Source: Crotalaria pallida (lineage: Eukaryota; Streptophyta; Magnoliopsida; Fabales; Fabaceae). From it: a stretch of 64,000 nt of DNA. The notes under the pieces are model-generated. The model searched no databases. It saw only the letters and a program-made list of their open reading frames with translations, and was not told the origin of the DNA. The translations under genes were made by a program, and so were the position numbers. Numbering within the stretch: the first letter of the stretch is position 1; the number at the start of each line of letters is the position of its first letter. The DNA is taken from positions 83,169,501-83,233,500 of the forward strand of contig CM075655.1 in assembly GCA_037953625.1 (NCBI GenBank), given 5' to 3'. Positions 34,314 through 46,352 of this stretch are shown piece by piece.

Positions 34314-37300
34314 TGTAACAGCCCGATTTTCGTAACTTAAAAATAACCAACCTTCGTTCATTTACATTGCAAAAATGAGGCCAATTTTTTTTTAAACATT
34401 GTTGAAGTGTTTGAAAACATTACGGAAGAGTTCTTACTATTCTTCAACACTCTTTTTCGAAAATCGAGTTGTTACTAAAACCAAAACTTATCCACTTGGG
34501 TTTACAAAAACATTTTACAGGAAAATGGTTTAGTTCTAATTTAAAATAGTTCTTTATGTTTCATCAAAAGGGCCATAGGACATTCTTCACAAAGTTGTAA
34601 TAAAAGTAGGGCATGCTTCAGAAGAAGCCCAGTTACATCATTAGTTCAGCACATAGGTAACCCTTAACACAAAATACTCACCACAATCTAACCTAACCAT
34701 ACTATCCTTAAACTACCCTATTGAAGACAACCGGGTGAAGATCCTTCTTCTTCTTGCGTCCTCTCTTCGCTCTCGAAGGTGATGCCCTCCTTGTTGTTGT
34801 CTCATCGTTGCTAATGGATTCCAACTCCGCTCCATTGAGAAGGGAAGAGTTCCTCCGGATCTTGTACCGAAACTTCTCTGCGTAGTTCTTATATCATCGC
34901 ACGGTGACTTGTCTCAAGTGTGGCTCCAAGTTGGCTCCACTAAGTTGATGTTCCGGATCTGAAATCACGATCTGGGTGTAGCCGGTCCAGACCCAGCCGC
35001 ATGGGGTGTGCTTCCAACCTCTTCCATATTTACTCCACGTGGTAACGTCCATGCAATACTCCATCTGCCCGTTGAGATACAGTGGCACCGATATGCCAAC
35101 GAACAGGAGAGAGTAAGCGATCCGAACAATGTATCGTCGGCGATGTGGGATTACGATAGGCAAGATATCAAGACAACACAAACAATACACACAACACACA
35201 CACACACAGCAAAACATTCAAGCATATTATCTCTATTATTCTTCTTCCTTCTTGATCTCTCAATCATATTTCCCTTCATGAGATTTTACTTACTTCTCCA
35301 CACTTTCTCTTCTCAGTCCTTCTTTTTCACTATTCACATTTTATAAACTTTTACTTTTCTTAATTAGAGATCCTTAATTATTGTGTCTTATTGAATTATA
35401 ACCATCGATGATTGGGGAGTTAAAGCATCATCGAGGCACGCGTTCATTCGTAGTTAGCACTCACGTCTCAGGTCTACATCTCCTCGGTCATCCTCCCAAC
35501 CTAGTCGAAAGAAAACAGGAGTACAGGACCTTTACCGTGCGGGCACGACAACTGTCTCACAATTAATTGGCCCCAGGCCAGGAGGTCTACAGCCTCAATC
35601 ATATCAATTCAATTCATATATAAAATCAGTGCACACTGTCTCAACTCGCAGTGGCAAACACGATGCCCCACTCCAGTCCCTCTCACTGTTCAAGATTTGC
35701 AATCTAGGGGGCGTCAGTACTGTTCTAGTTGTACATGCAGAACTTACCACGGCATTGGACCCAGTCCCTACCACGTTCGTATACCACATATGGAATTCGT
35801 TCTTCCTAGAAAGTACTCAAGACTTCTTGACGTTTCACCGTCATCGTCCTCCCCTAATGCAATCTCCTCCTAAGTATCTGCAGATACTTATGGTTCCTTC
35901 CTCTCCATTACTTCGGTTTCACACTCATACCTCACCGCGTTCGCGTATTAGAGTCTTTTAAAGTCTTTTATATTTTAATTAACCTAATGGTCGGCCCATC
36001 CTTCGTGCATCCCTTCAATGAGTCTCGACCGCTATCTCTCAACAATACTATTCCTCTCTTTTTCTCAACATAGCACAGAGCGGGGATCACAGGGCATCAC
36101 TTTTTACACTCTTTCTCAATAAATCTCCTTTCATAATCTTTCTCGAAAATATCATTTCATACACTTGTTTCGAAAATCCGGTTTCATACTTCTTTACAAA
36201 ATATCCTTTCAGAAACTTTTTCAAAAAAATATCAGTTTGTAAAACCTCCTTTTATAAATCTTTTCAAAAAGAATCTCTTTTCATAAACTTTCGTAAAAAT
36301 ATTACTTTGTAAAATCTCTCAAAAATTCTCTTTCGTAAACTCCTTTTGAAAACTTCTTTTCATAAACTTTCTAAAAATCTTGTTTCACAACTGTTCACAA
36401 AATCTCATTTCAAAAAACTTTTTCAAAAATTTCTTTTCACAAATTCTTTTCAAAATTTTCCTTTCACAATTCTTTTCAAAACTCTCTTTTCAAAACCTTT
36501 TTCAAAATATCATTTTACAAATTTTCTCAAAATCTCAGTTCGAAAACCTTTTCAAAAATCTTATTTTTGTGAGTACCAATGGAGGAGCAAGCTCAACGCA
36601 ACACCAGCCTCAGCAAGAAAACCAAATTCCACACATGAAACATTTCTTTTTAATCAACCACAACATCTCTCCCAGCTCTGGCTTAACCGCATCCTTATCA
36701 TTAATTCTTTTCTCTAATTTCAATTCTTTTACCTCTTTCTAATCCATCTTATATTACTTATCATTATTCCTTCCTCTTTTAGGTCTTCTACTGTTATGAA
36801 CCTACTCATTTCATCTTTATTATCAGAACGTAACAGACGTCCTCCAACATACTATTCACATTAATAACAATTTAAATATCATCATGCATAATTAAACTGT
36901 AAGTAAAGCATTCATCATACAATCATCACACACAATACTGTGGTCTTTGTCTTCTTCGTATAAGTGGCCACACAATTCAAATAATTGCCACTATACTACT
37001 GACTCAGTACCATGAAGTTCCAATCTTTGAGCTGATACGGAACGTCCTAATATCACCTAACTACCACGGTGTCTTAGGAAAGCTTCTCTCTCACCTGAGG
37101 TCCAGCGATTTAAAAGCGTACCGTCTCCTCGGATCCTTTTTGGCTGCCGGCTGCCCCAAATCCCTTATCTTTAATGTTATTCCTCGTACTAAATAAAATA
37201 CGCTTAAGTTATTATCGGGTAATAAGAAAATCTTTTCTTATCTAAAAACACTTTTTGTTCTTCGTCGGAAAACTTAAAACACCATTGTTTGATCAAAACA

Positions 37301-40256
37301 ATTTCCCTATTTGCTAGCACTTTAGATATTTTAAAACCATTTGAAAAAACAAATAGTAAAATAATTTAAATCATTTATTTTAGTTGTTGGTCCGTCTTGG
37401 ACAACACCTTAATTACATTCGATAACACCGAAAAATTCACCGTTTCCAATCCGGGTTTTTCTTAAATCAATTATGACTTGAAAACTTCAATTTAAATCAT
37501 ATAAACACATTTTTTTTAAAGTTAAGAAACAATTTTAAATAGGTCTGGACAGCAAAGAGTTATTTTGCAAAAATCATTTTGATAAAATCCCGAAAATATC
37601 GCAAAAACACTTTTTATTTCAAATACTTCTTTGACTCAAATTAACACTTTGAAACTCAAACTTTTATCATAAAACAAACTTTTGGACAGCCATAAACATA
37701 GTTAAAAGAAATCTTAAATAAGTTAAATGGAAAAACCGAATTATTTCAAGACCAATTACGCACTCAAATATTTTTCAAACATAAGCTAGCACACAACCAT
37801 AACATCACTTAAATAAATTAAGTCATACAAGTAATCAACCAATTATTTAATTTAATCAAACATTTACTCACTCAATTATTCTCTACACATTTTCATTTTT
37901 CATAAAACAAAAACATTTAGACATGTATATATTCACAAACCGAATGCACATACACACATATTCATTCAAACACAATACCTTTTTCTAAGACCATTTAATT
38001 CATTTATTTCTCTTAGCTTTAATTAAAAACCAAATAGAAATTAAATATTCACAACATAATTTCAAACACATTGGTTCAACAATATTCCACAAGACACACT
38101 CATTGCTTTTATGTCATTTCATTGAAAAAGGAATCCTAGTCTAACTAGCATGTGTAGGCCGAATATTATTATTGTTAAAACAAAGTTTTTGGTTCACTTT
38201 TCCACATGCACAAACACAAGATTCTCAAATCAAAAAGGAATTAACATGCATGAGTCTTTCTTCATAGAAACAAAACATGATTTCCTAGTTCTAGGCTTAG
38301 ACCAAATGCACATAGAACATGGATCAAGACACAAATCATTTTTCAAAAGTTCTTCTCCCTTGGTTCTTTGTCAAACCGAAATGATCTCTAAGAAAGATAA
38401 AATCCTTTTTCACTTAAAAATAACATGCATGCACCTAAGTATCATAGATCAAGTCATGAAAACAATTTTGATGGCACAAATCAAAGATGAAAATCATTTT
38501 GAGTAGAAGGGACTAAAACCGAGACATGCATGGATGGAATGTTAAATCTTTTTGTTTACAAACCACACATATGACTCTAGATCAAAACTTTTTCAAAGAT
38601 CGATACATAGATTAAATCTTTTAAAGATCAAAACCCAAAAATCAAAGTTTTATCAAAACCAAATCGAAAGCGATCATTTCAACAATTCAAATTAACTTTT
38701 CTAAACATAAGACTAACATGCAATCACTTAAATCAAATAAAAAAGCATTGAGATCTTATGAATCTAGTCAAGGCCGAATCACTTGGCTCTTGATCTAGGG
38801 TTTTATATGTTAATTTATTCTTAAAATTTCAAGATCAAAGTTCAATTAACACATGCATGAACTCAAATCACCACAATCAACATGCAACATTCAAGATTTT
38901 AACTTTATTACCAACCAAGCTTAGATCACTTATTTATTTATCAAGTAAACCCTTAAACACATCTTTAAGCCACAGTTTAAGAAAGAAAAAGTGTCATGCA
39001 AAGAAATTTATTCAAAGCTTCACACAAATCTCAACAAAACTCTAGATCTTTAGGATTTAATTTGAAAAAACTTTAAGATCTTTCATGAAGACCTTACACG
39101 AGTTATGAAGTCCGGTAGTTAGACGTTTACAAGTTTCTTTAAGCTTTAAAAGTTCATGATCCAACATAAAATAAGACATGCAAAGAAAGAAAGAAAAGAA
39201 AATTACAAAATCAAAAGAAAGTCTACATTATTACAACTTCTTCATGCTTATTCGAAATACCCACCAAAGACAAGGTTGATCTCCTAGCTTCTAAGATATT
39301 GGTTCTTCAAGGAAAGTAGGGTTTTTGGCTTGATTTCTCCTCTTCTTCGTTCTTCTCACTCACGACCCTCTCTCTTCTCTTTATGTATGTGTTGAGAGCT
39401 TAATGTTTGTTCTCAACAAAGTGTGTTTGAAAATGGAAATGAAGAAATGAAAGAAAAGGAATGAAAATGAACTATGGGTGGCGACTTATATAGACAAAAG
39501 CAAAGACATGAAATTCTCCTCTTTAGCCCTTGATCAATTTCGGCCAAGGTGTAAATGGAAAGGGGTAATTTTGGCAACTTGAAAATTTGCATGGGTGGAG
39601 GTTAGCATTTCTAAGGGAACAATGAGGAGTAAATCAAGGAACCATGTCACTCTAGGGTTAGTTACTCTTTGGGCTTCTAGTTAGGGTTTTCTACCTACTT
39701 AGTTTGGTTATGGCTAGTACTTAGTTCATGTGGTTACTTGTCCAACACTTAGAGAAATTAATCCTAGGCTTTCCCCCCACATACATACACACGTCCCATA
39801 CCCACACATATATACACATCAAATCAATACATATACTCATACATTCATGCATCATCACCGTCTTTTACTCATTTAATTCTATATAGTCCTAAGCATACAC
39901 ATACATACCAAAACCGTGTACACCTGTACACACATGCATTTTATTTTCATACACGAAATGCTCATTCACACATACATAGTAAAATAAATTTTCCTTCTCA
40001 TAGAATGACTCATACCTAAAAATCACAATTTCATCAAAACACAAAAATATCTAATATATATATATAAACTTTCCAAAACTCAATTTCTAAATTCTTAACA
40101 TTATTTTATGAAAACCATCCCTTTAAAAATCACTTATCACTTTGAAATCATAAAATAAGGAATTTATTTGAGAAAATATTCTTTTAAAACACCTTTTCAA
40201 AAAAATAATTCTCTTTAGTATTTTAAATTAATACGAGGAATTTGCGGGGTGTTACA
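34314..40256 (-). mobile_element. X2: 5.9-kb LTR-like unit inserted in Y1
   Basis: 5943 bp, starting TGTAACAGCCCGATTTTCG and ending GCGGGGTGTTACA, with perfect CCTTC duplications (34309-34313, 40257-40261). It is collinear with X1: shared blocks include CATCGAGGCACGCGTT (about 35430), CTGTGGTCTTTGTC-type sequence (about 36941) and an ACATACA-rich zone near the right end. A TATA box (TATATAAG on the minus strand, about 39485-39492) precedes a purine-rich leader, suggesting minus-strand transcription. There is no coding sequence. Confidence 0.8.
36110..36570. repeat. CTTTTCAAAA-type short tandem array in X2
   Basis: Many irregular units of about 18-24 bp built from TTTCA, AAACTTT and TTTCAAAA. 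The overlapping open frames here are low-complexity products of the array. Confidence 0.8.
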
Positions 40257-40984
40257 CCTTCCTTCTCTTCTATGTGTTCTTCTTTTCTCTCAAGAGGCAA
40301 AATCCCCTTTTCTTACCTCATGAATAGAATCCACTCTCTTTATCAATAATCACCAAAACTCAAACACTTCCAAGAAGCAAGAACATTTCTTCCATTTCCT
40401 CTTAAGCTTCAAGTTTCTCTTCGGCATTTCTGAAGCTCAATTTAGGCGTCACCGGAAGCTAAAGGGACCAAGGTTTAAGGAGCCTGTACGTGAAGGTCGA
40501 GCTCAAACTCTCTGTATCTTCTTATCTTTCATGGTTTCGAGGTAAGGAGTGAGTGTTACCTTAGCTTAGGTTTGGGTTCCTAGTGTGTTCATAATGGGTG
40601 CTGAGATTGGGTGCTAGTTTAGGGTACCGAACATAGTTAAACCTCAGGGAAGAAAGGAATGAATAAAATGAATCATTAAATGATCCATAAATATGTGTAT
40701 GATTGAATACTTGTTTATGTGTTAAGCATGATTAAATATATGTGAAAGATAATAATTGCTGAGTATATGTGATACTATTTGAATGCTACATGAGCCTACG
40801 ATATGTGGTGGTGATGGGGGAATGAGGTAAAACACTGAAAACCAAAATAAAGAATGATTAATAACTAAGGAACGGAAAAGATAAAGAGGACGAGTGAAAG
40901 GGGTAAACAAGAGAAGAGAACCGAGAGGAAATACGAGAGAAAATGATTAAATGAAGAGAAAGAATAAGTAAAGAGAAATGGTTG

Positions 40985-41735
40985 TGTGAGCGGGTCATAG
41001 AAGACGCGTACTGGGTGCGTGCATTGATCGCATAAGATGCCGAGTAGCGCAGCTGTAAGACGCCTAACACGTACGAGGGGTTGCGCGAAGTTATGTCTCA
41101 CACAAGGTTCCGAGCAAACGGAATCGGCTAGGTTGTGCTCCTGGTCATAGAAGATGCGTACTGGGTGCGTGCATTGATCGCGTAAGACGGATGAGGTGCG
41201 CAGCTGTTAGACGTGCAACACGTACGCGGGGTTGCACACAGTGATGGACACCCCTCAGCTCCATAGAAGAAATCGGTCGGATGTGCTCCTGGTCATAGAA
41301 GACGCGTACTGGATGTGTGCATTGATCGCGTAAGACGCACGAGGTGCGCAACTGTAAGACGCATAACACGTATGCGGGGTTGCGCGCAGTTATGTCTCAC
41401 ACAAGGTTCCGAGCAAACGGAATCAGCTAGGTTGTGCTCCTGGTCATAGAAGACGCGTACTGGGTGCGTGCATTGATCGCGTAAGACGCACGAGGTGCGC
41501 AGCTGTTAGACGTGCAACACGTACGCGAGGTTGCACACAGTGATGGGCACCCCTCAGCTCCATAGAGGAAATCGGTCGGATGTGCTCTTGGTCATAGAAG
41601 ACGCGTACTGGGTGTGTGCATTGATCGCGTAAGACGCACGAGGTGCTCAGCTGTTAGACGTGCAACACGTACGCGGGGTTGCACGCAGTGATGAACACTC
41701 TATAATCCGAGAATAATGGTGTAAGACATACACGG
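40985..41735. repeat. ~150-bp minisatellite with alternating units in Y1
   Basis: GGTCATAGAAGA(C/T)GCGTACTGG recurs at about 40993, 41143, 41291, 41442 and 41590, a spacing of 148-151 bp. Units 1 and 3 contain CACACAAGGTTCCGAGC; units 2 and 4 contain CACCCCTCAGCTCCATAG. The real higher-order period is therefore about 299 bp. Confidence 0.93.
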
Positions 41736-41989
41736 GGTGTGCGCAGCCGAGCATAAAAATGTAAGACATGTAAAAGACGAATAAGATGGAAAAAGAGACC
41801 GAGCAGAGAGAATAAAGAGATTAAGGAAAAGAGCGTAAGATATGATAAGAAAGCATAAGTGAAAAAGGTTGGAAGTTTATGATATGGAACAAAATGAAGA
41901 AAATATCAGAGGGGTTAATCATTGGTCGAGCAAAATGTTAATAATTATGCATGTTGTATGATTGAACTGAGTACTTGACTACGTATATA

Positions 41990-42338
41990 CTCCCTCTATT
42001 TCACAATGTTTGGCCTTTTAGGTCTAGACACACAGATTAAGAAAGTGTTAATTATTGTAAGTATTATGTATAGTTTGTCTAAAATGCCCCTATTTAATCC
42101 TTATTGAAAATTGTAATAGTATTTAATTTTTATTAGTAAGTGTGTCCATTAATTAATGTATAGTGGTTTAGAGATGAGAGAGATGATAAAAGTAGAATTA
42201 ATGAGGAGTAAGAGAAATGATTGAATGAAAGGTTAATATTGGAAAAAAAATATGTTTGTGTATTGAAAATGTAAAAGGCCAAACGTTGTGAAACAAGGAA
42301 AAAAGTCTAAAAGGCCAAACATTGTGAAACGGAGGGAG
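41990..42338. mobile_element. Stowaway-like MITE in Y1
   Basis: 349 bp with ends CTCCCTCTATTTCACAATGT and the complement (CATTGTGAAACGGAGGGAG), flanked by TA on both sides. Inverted similarity continues into TTTGGCCTTTTAG. Non-coding. Confidence 0.9.
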
Positions 42339-44221
42339 TAACTTGTTTATCTGTGTATGACCTGGTAGATCGGTATGTCATATTAGAAACTGCTTACTTA
42401 AAATCTGTGTAATGCTCACCTCCTTACCATTTTTCAGGTACCGAGTCTGAGCAAGCATAGTCCCCAGCCGAGCAGCTTCACTCTCCCTCCCAGGGAGAGT
42501 AAGTCATATAGTCGGATATTTGTAGTGAATATGTAATTAGCTAATTTGGATATGTAAAAGAGAACATGTAATTTTTGGCACTTCGATGTTCTTTTTGTAA
42601 ACTTGAAATTGCTGGCACTTTGAAATTATTAATCGAAATGAAGTTGTGTGTTAATCCAGGGAAAAACTTTTCAAGTCCTAAAATTAATTATGGGTAAATA
42701 TTAATTAGGGTGTTACAGGCCGACCCGCAAGTTCTCATCACTATTAACCATTCACTTCATTCATTTTCATATTTTTCTCGGTTACACCACATAACCACAT
42801 CTTTTTTTTGTAATCATTCCCTTTAGTTATTATTCTTTATTAAATCTATTATCCAGTATTTTACACCCTTCCCCATCTCGGCCACCTATGGTCAGCTCAC
42901 ATTCTAATCGAACAGTAAATAAACATGAGTAAACAGTTACCACATTTTACACACATTTACATAGTAACTATGATTCAAACATACACATATTTCACATTTT
43001 CTTCATTGGTTTTCTTTTTATTAAATCTTTGTTATCCATTAATATTCTTTATCCTCTGTCCTAGGGTTCAATATCCTAATCTAACACCCACTCTTAGTAC
43101 TCATTATGAGCACACTAGAAACCCAAACCTAAGCTAGGGTAAACCTAAGTTAGGGTAACACTCACTCCTTACCTCAAAACCGTGAGAGATAAGGATGCTC
43201 TGTTAGTTTGTTCTTCGCGTTTGGACTCCTTAAACCGTGGTCCCTTTAATCTTCGGTGATGCCTTTACAGAGCCTTAGAAATGTTGAGGAGAACTCGAAG
43301 CTCAAGAGAAAGCGGATGAATGATCTTTGGTTCTTGGGAGTGGTTGGAGTTTAGTGAATGTTAAGAGAGTAGAGTCTGTAAGTGAGGTGAGAAAGAGTGG
43401 TTTTATCACTAGTACCCTAGGGAGAAAATGTAGAAGACGAAGAAGAAGAGTATCACGTATGTTAGTGTGTTGAACGTGGGTTTGTTTTTATTTTCCCTTC
43501 AGAAAAGATCGTGTGGTCCTAGAGAGAAGCTTATTTGAGAAACTTTGGGAACAAGTGGCTAGGATCTATTGGCTTCTTGAGGAAGCCACCAATAGTGACT
43601 TGAAAGGGACAGCTGTGATGTGAAAGAGACAGAAAGTGATTGAAAGGGACGTTTGTACGGTTGGCGTGGATGTCGATGCGCAAGTTGCTCGTTCGAGCAT
43701 AAGCGCTTGGCTCTAGCTCGGCGTGATAGGATCTCGGTAGTCGAGGTCGGGGGAGTACTCGCTTGGAATAAGACAATAAGGTGGAATGCTCAGCACGAGG
43801 GGCTGATATGTCTTGGAGTTGACTGAGGTTTAGCTTAGTGTCTCACTAGTCGGCCGGTAGAAGGCCAAGCCTTTGGCTTTTAGAAGGTCGAGCCTTTGGT
43901 CGGTTAGCACAAGGTGAATCGCTGTTGTCGACTATATATGGCTAAGACAAGTGCGTGTAATCGTCCATTATGGGTCGTCTCGAATGCTCGGGTAAGATGG
44001 GTCCTTGTCTCTGCACGTCGCTAGTTGGTCAGCTAAGATAAACTTTGGTCGGAGCAAGGTATGATCAGCTATACTCAACCCTCGTACTCTTTGCTAAGGT
44101 TCCCTTATTCTAACATGTTTTTCCTCTTAATAAGTCTCAACCTATTTCTATGATTTCCATTATATTCAATCAGAGTTATTCTAATTAAATTAGATATTAA
44201 ATTTAGGATGTTACAAAGAGG

Positions 44222-46150
44222 TTGAATGTAATTTGAAAGTATTGAAACACATGGTCACCCTCAAAAACACATGGTCACCCGATTCTAGTTGTAGGGGTTA
44301 CCCTCAAAAACACATGGTCACCCTCATTGAACTCCAAGGGTTTTTTTCGTTTGTCGGCATAGCTTTTCTGTCGGTCTTGGGCCGCTTTCATTTTGCATTG
44401 GATCATTCGGATCTTCTCTGTCGTCTCTTTTACAGTGTCAGGTCCGAGCAACAGATTCTCTCCCACTCGAAACCAACACAGAGGTGTTCGGCATTTTCGA
44501 CCGTAAAGCGCTTCAAAGGGAGCCATTCCGATGCTAGAGTGAAAGTTGTTATTGTATGTAAATTCGACCAACGGCAGAAGTGTTTCCCAACTTTCAGATT
44601 GTTCGAGCACACAAGTCCGCAATAAGGACTGAATGGTACACTCGGTTTGGCCATTGGTTTGGGGATGGTAGGCAGTACTGAACTTTAACTTTGTACCCAG
44701 TGCCTATTGCAAACTTTGCCAAAATCGGGATAGGAAACGAGGATCTCGGTCGGACACAATTCTGGTCGGCACTCCATGTAACCTGACTATATCCTTTATG
44801 TGCAGCTGTGTTAACTTCTTTAGACTATAATTCATGTTGATCGGAATAAAATGGGCACACTTGGTCAACCTATCCACCACAACCCAAATAGCTTCGCATC
44901 CCGACTTCGTCCTCGGCAGACCGGATATGAAATCCATTGATATACTGTCCCACTTCCATTCAGTGATTTCCAAGGACCTAAGCAAACCGTCGGGCTTTTC
45001 GTGCTCGATTTTGGCCTTTTGACAAACCAAACACCGAGACACATAGTCGGCTACATCTTTCTTTAATCCAGGCGACCAAAACAATCGTTTCAAGTCCTGA
45101 TACATCTTGGCGGTACCGGGGTGAAGGCTCAATCTGGTTTTATGTGCTTCCTCTAATACCATTCTCCGAACTTCAAAATCCATCGGAACACACACTCGGC
45201 CTCTGAATCGGATGATATCGTCGGAATCCTTTCTGAAATCGGTCTCTCCCTCTTCGGACATTCGGCCTAGTTGTTTCTGTAGTTCTTCGTCCTCGGCCTG
45301 TCTCTCCTTATTGAGGCCAACAAACTCATTAGTGACTGCAACATTTCCAAGACCATGCTCTTCTCTTTCACTTGCACGTCCAGGTTGAGGTTACTAAATT
45401 CCTGCATCAACTGCATTTCCTTAACCATCACATTGCTCAGATGCAAGGTCTTCCGACTTAGAGCGGCGGCCACAATGTTGGCTTTTTCGGGGTGGTAGTG
45501 TAGGCTGAAATCGTAGTCCTTAAGTAATTCCACCCACCTACGCTGCCTCATATTCAACTCCTTCTGATCGAACAGGTAGCGGGGACTCTTGTGGTCGCTG
45601 AAGACTTCAAACTTCGTGCCATACAAATAGTGTCTTCAGATTTTCAAGGCAAAAACCACGGCTTCCAATTCGAGATCATGAGTGGGGTAATTTTGCTCGT
45701 GTTGCCGAAGTTGTCTGGAAGCATAGGCCACCACCTTCCCTTGTTGGATCAACACACAGCCGAGTCCCTGCTTTGAGGCGTCGCAATACACATCAAATGA
45801 TCTGGTCGGATCTTGTAGTGTCAAAAACGGGGAGCTCATCAATCTCTTCTTCAGCTCTTGGAAGCTCTGTTCACACTCCTCGGTCCACTGATAAGGCACG
45901 TCCTTCTTGGTTAATGTCGTCAACGGAATGGCCAATTTAGAAAATCCTTCAATAAATACCCTTCCAGTCCGAGGAAACTCCTAATATCGGCCACCGTCTT
46001 GGGTCTCTCACTCCCACTTTAGCACGGCTTCCACCTTGGAAGGGTCGACTGCAACACCCTGCTCGGAAATCACATGGCCCAGAAAGTGAACTTCTTTGAG
46101 CCAGAAACTGCATTTCACTATCAACTTGATCCCCGAGCCACTGTTCCTCC
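44222..46150 (-). pseudogene. Ty3/gypsy pol remnant (RT, RNase H, integrase)
   Basis: Minus-strand order is correct. RT palm/thumb lies at about 46130-45936. RNase H spans 45935-45450 (FDVYCDASKQGLGCVL, then FEVFSDHK). Integrase spans about 45260-44630, with a zinc module ending CLVCQKAK, catalytic Asp in MDFISGLP and VSDRDPRF, and Glu in HPQTNGQTE. An integrase C-terminus (NNFHSSIGMAPFEALYG, EGDHVFLRV) lies at 44622-44275. It is broken by a stop at 45636, a frameshift near 45270-45300 and a stop at 44704, and is truncated at both ends. It ends about 60 bp from Y2, with a small local duplication of an ACACATGGTCACCC block at 44250-44325. Confidence 0.92.
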
Positions 46151-46352
46151 TACGTGGATCAATGTAATACGCACACGTATCGTTTCTTTCTCCAAGGATG
46201 AAAATGTAGACCGATATGATATTAACATGTAGGATGAAGAGTGACCTAGAGACCGGTTTGATAGCAAAAAGAAATATAAGAGACTAATATAATGCCGAAA
46301 AATCGTAAAGAACTAATTGGATAATAAAAAAAAAGGCAAATGACCTAGTTAA

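Larger units (their letters stand above)
17673..42717 (+). mobile_element. Y1: LTR-like unit inserted in Y2, itself split three times
   Basis: It starts TGTAACATCCCAG at 17673 and ends TTAGGGTGTTACA at 42717, flanked by perfect GGCCG duplications (17668-17672 and 42718-42722). Its own sequence is 17673-17923, 34051-34313 and 40257-42717, about 3.0 kb. Removing the copia element and X2 restores continuity and aligns with Y2 in inverted orientation. It is non-coding, consistent with a solo LTR. The two insertion scars are at 17923/34051 and 34313/40257. Confidence 0.82.
13707..44215 (-). mobile_element. Y2: LTR-like retroelement unit, outer layer of the nest
   Basis: On the minus strand the unit starts TGTAACATCCT at 44215 and ends TTAAGGTGTTACA at 13707. 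Its own sequence survives as 42718-44215, 17404-17672 and 13707-14498, about 2.6 kb in total. Flanks TAGAG and AAGAG match at 4 of 5 bases as a target duplication. The same blocks occur in the same order in Y1 (for example GAGCTAGAGCCAAGCGCTTA, a GAGGTAAGGAGTGAGTGTTACC block, and CAGGTACCGAGT near the end). It is non-coding with TG..CA ends, which fits a solo LTR of a Ty3/gypsy element, perhaps of Tekay/Del type; that lineage is inference. Confidence 0.75.
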
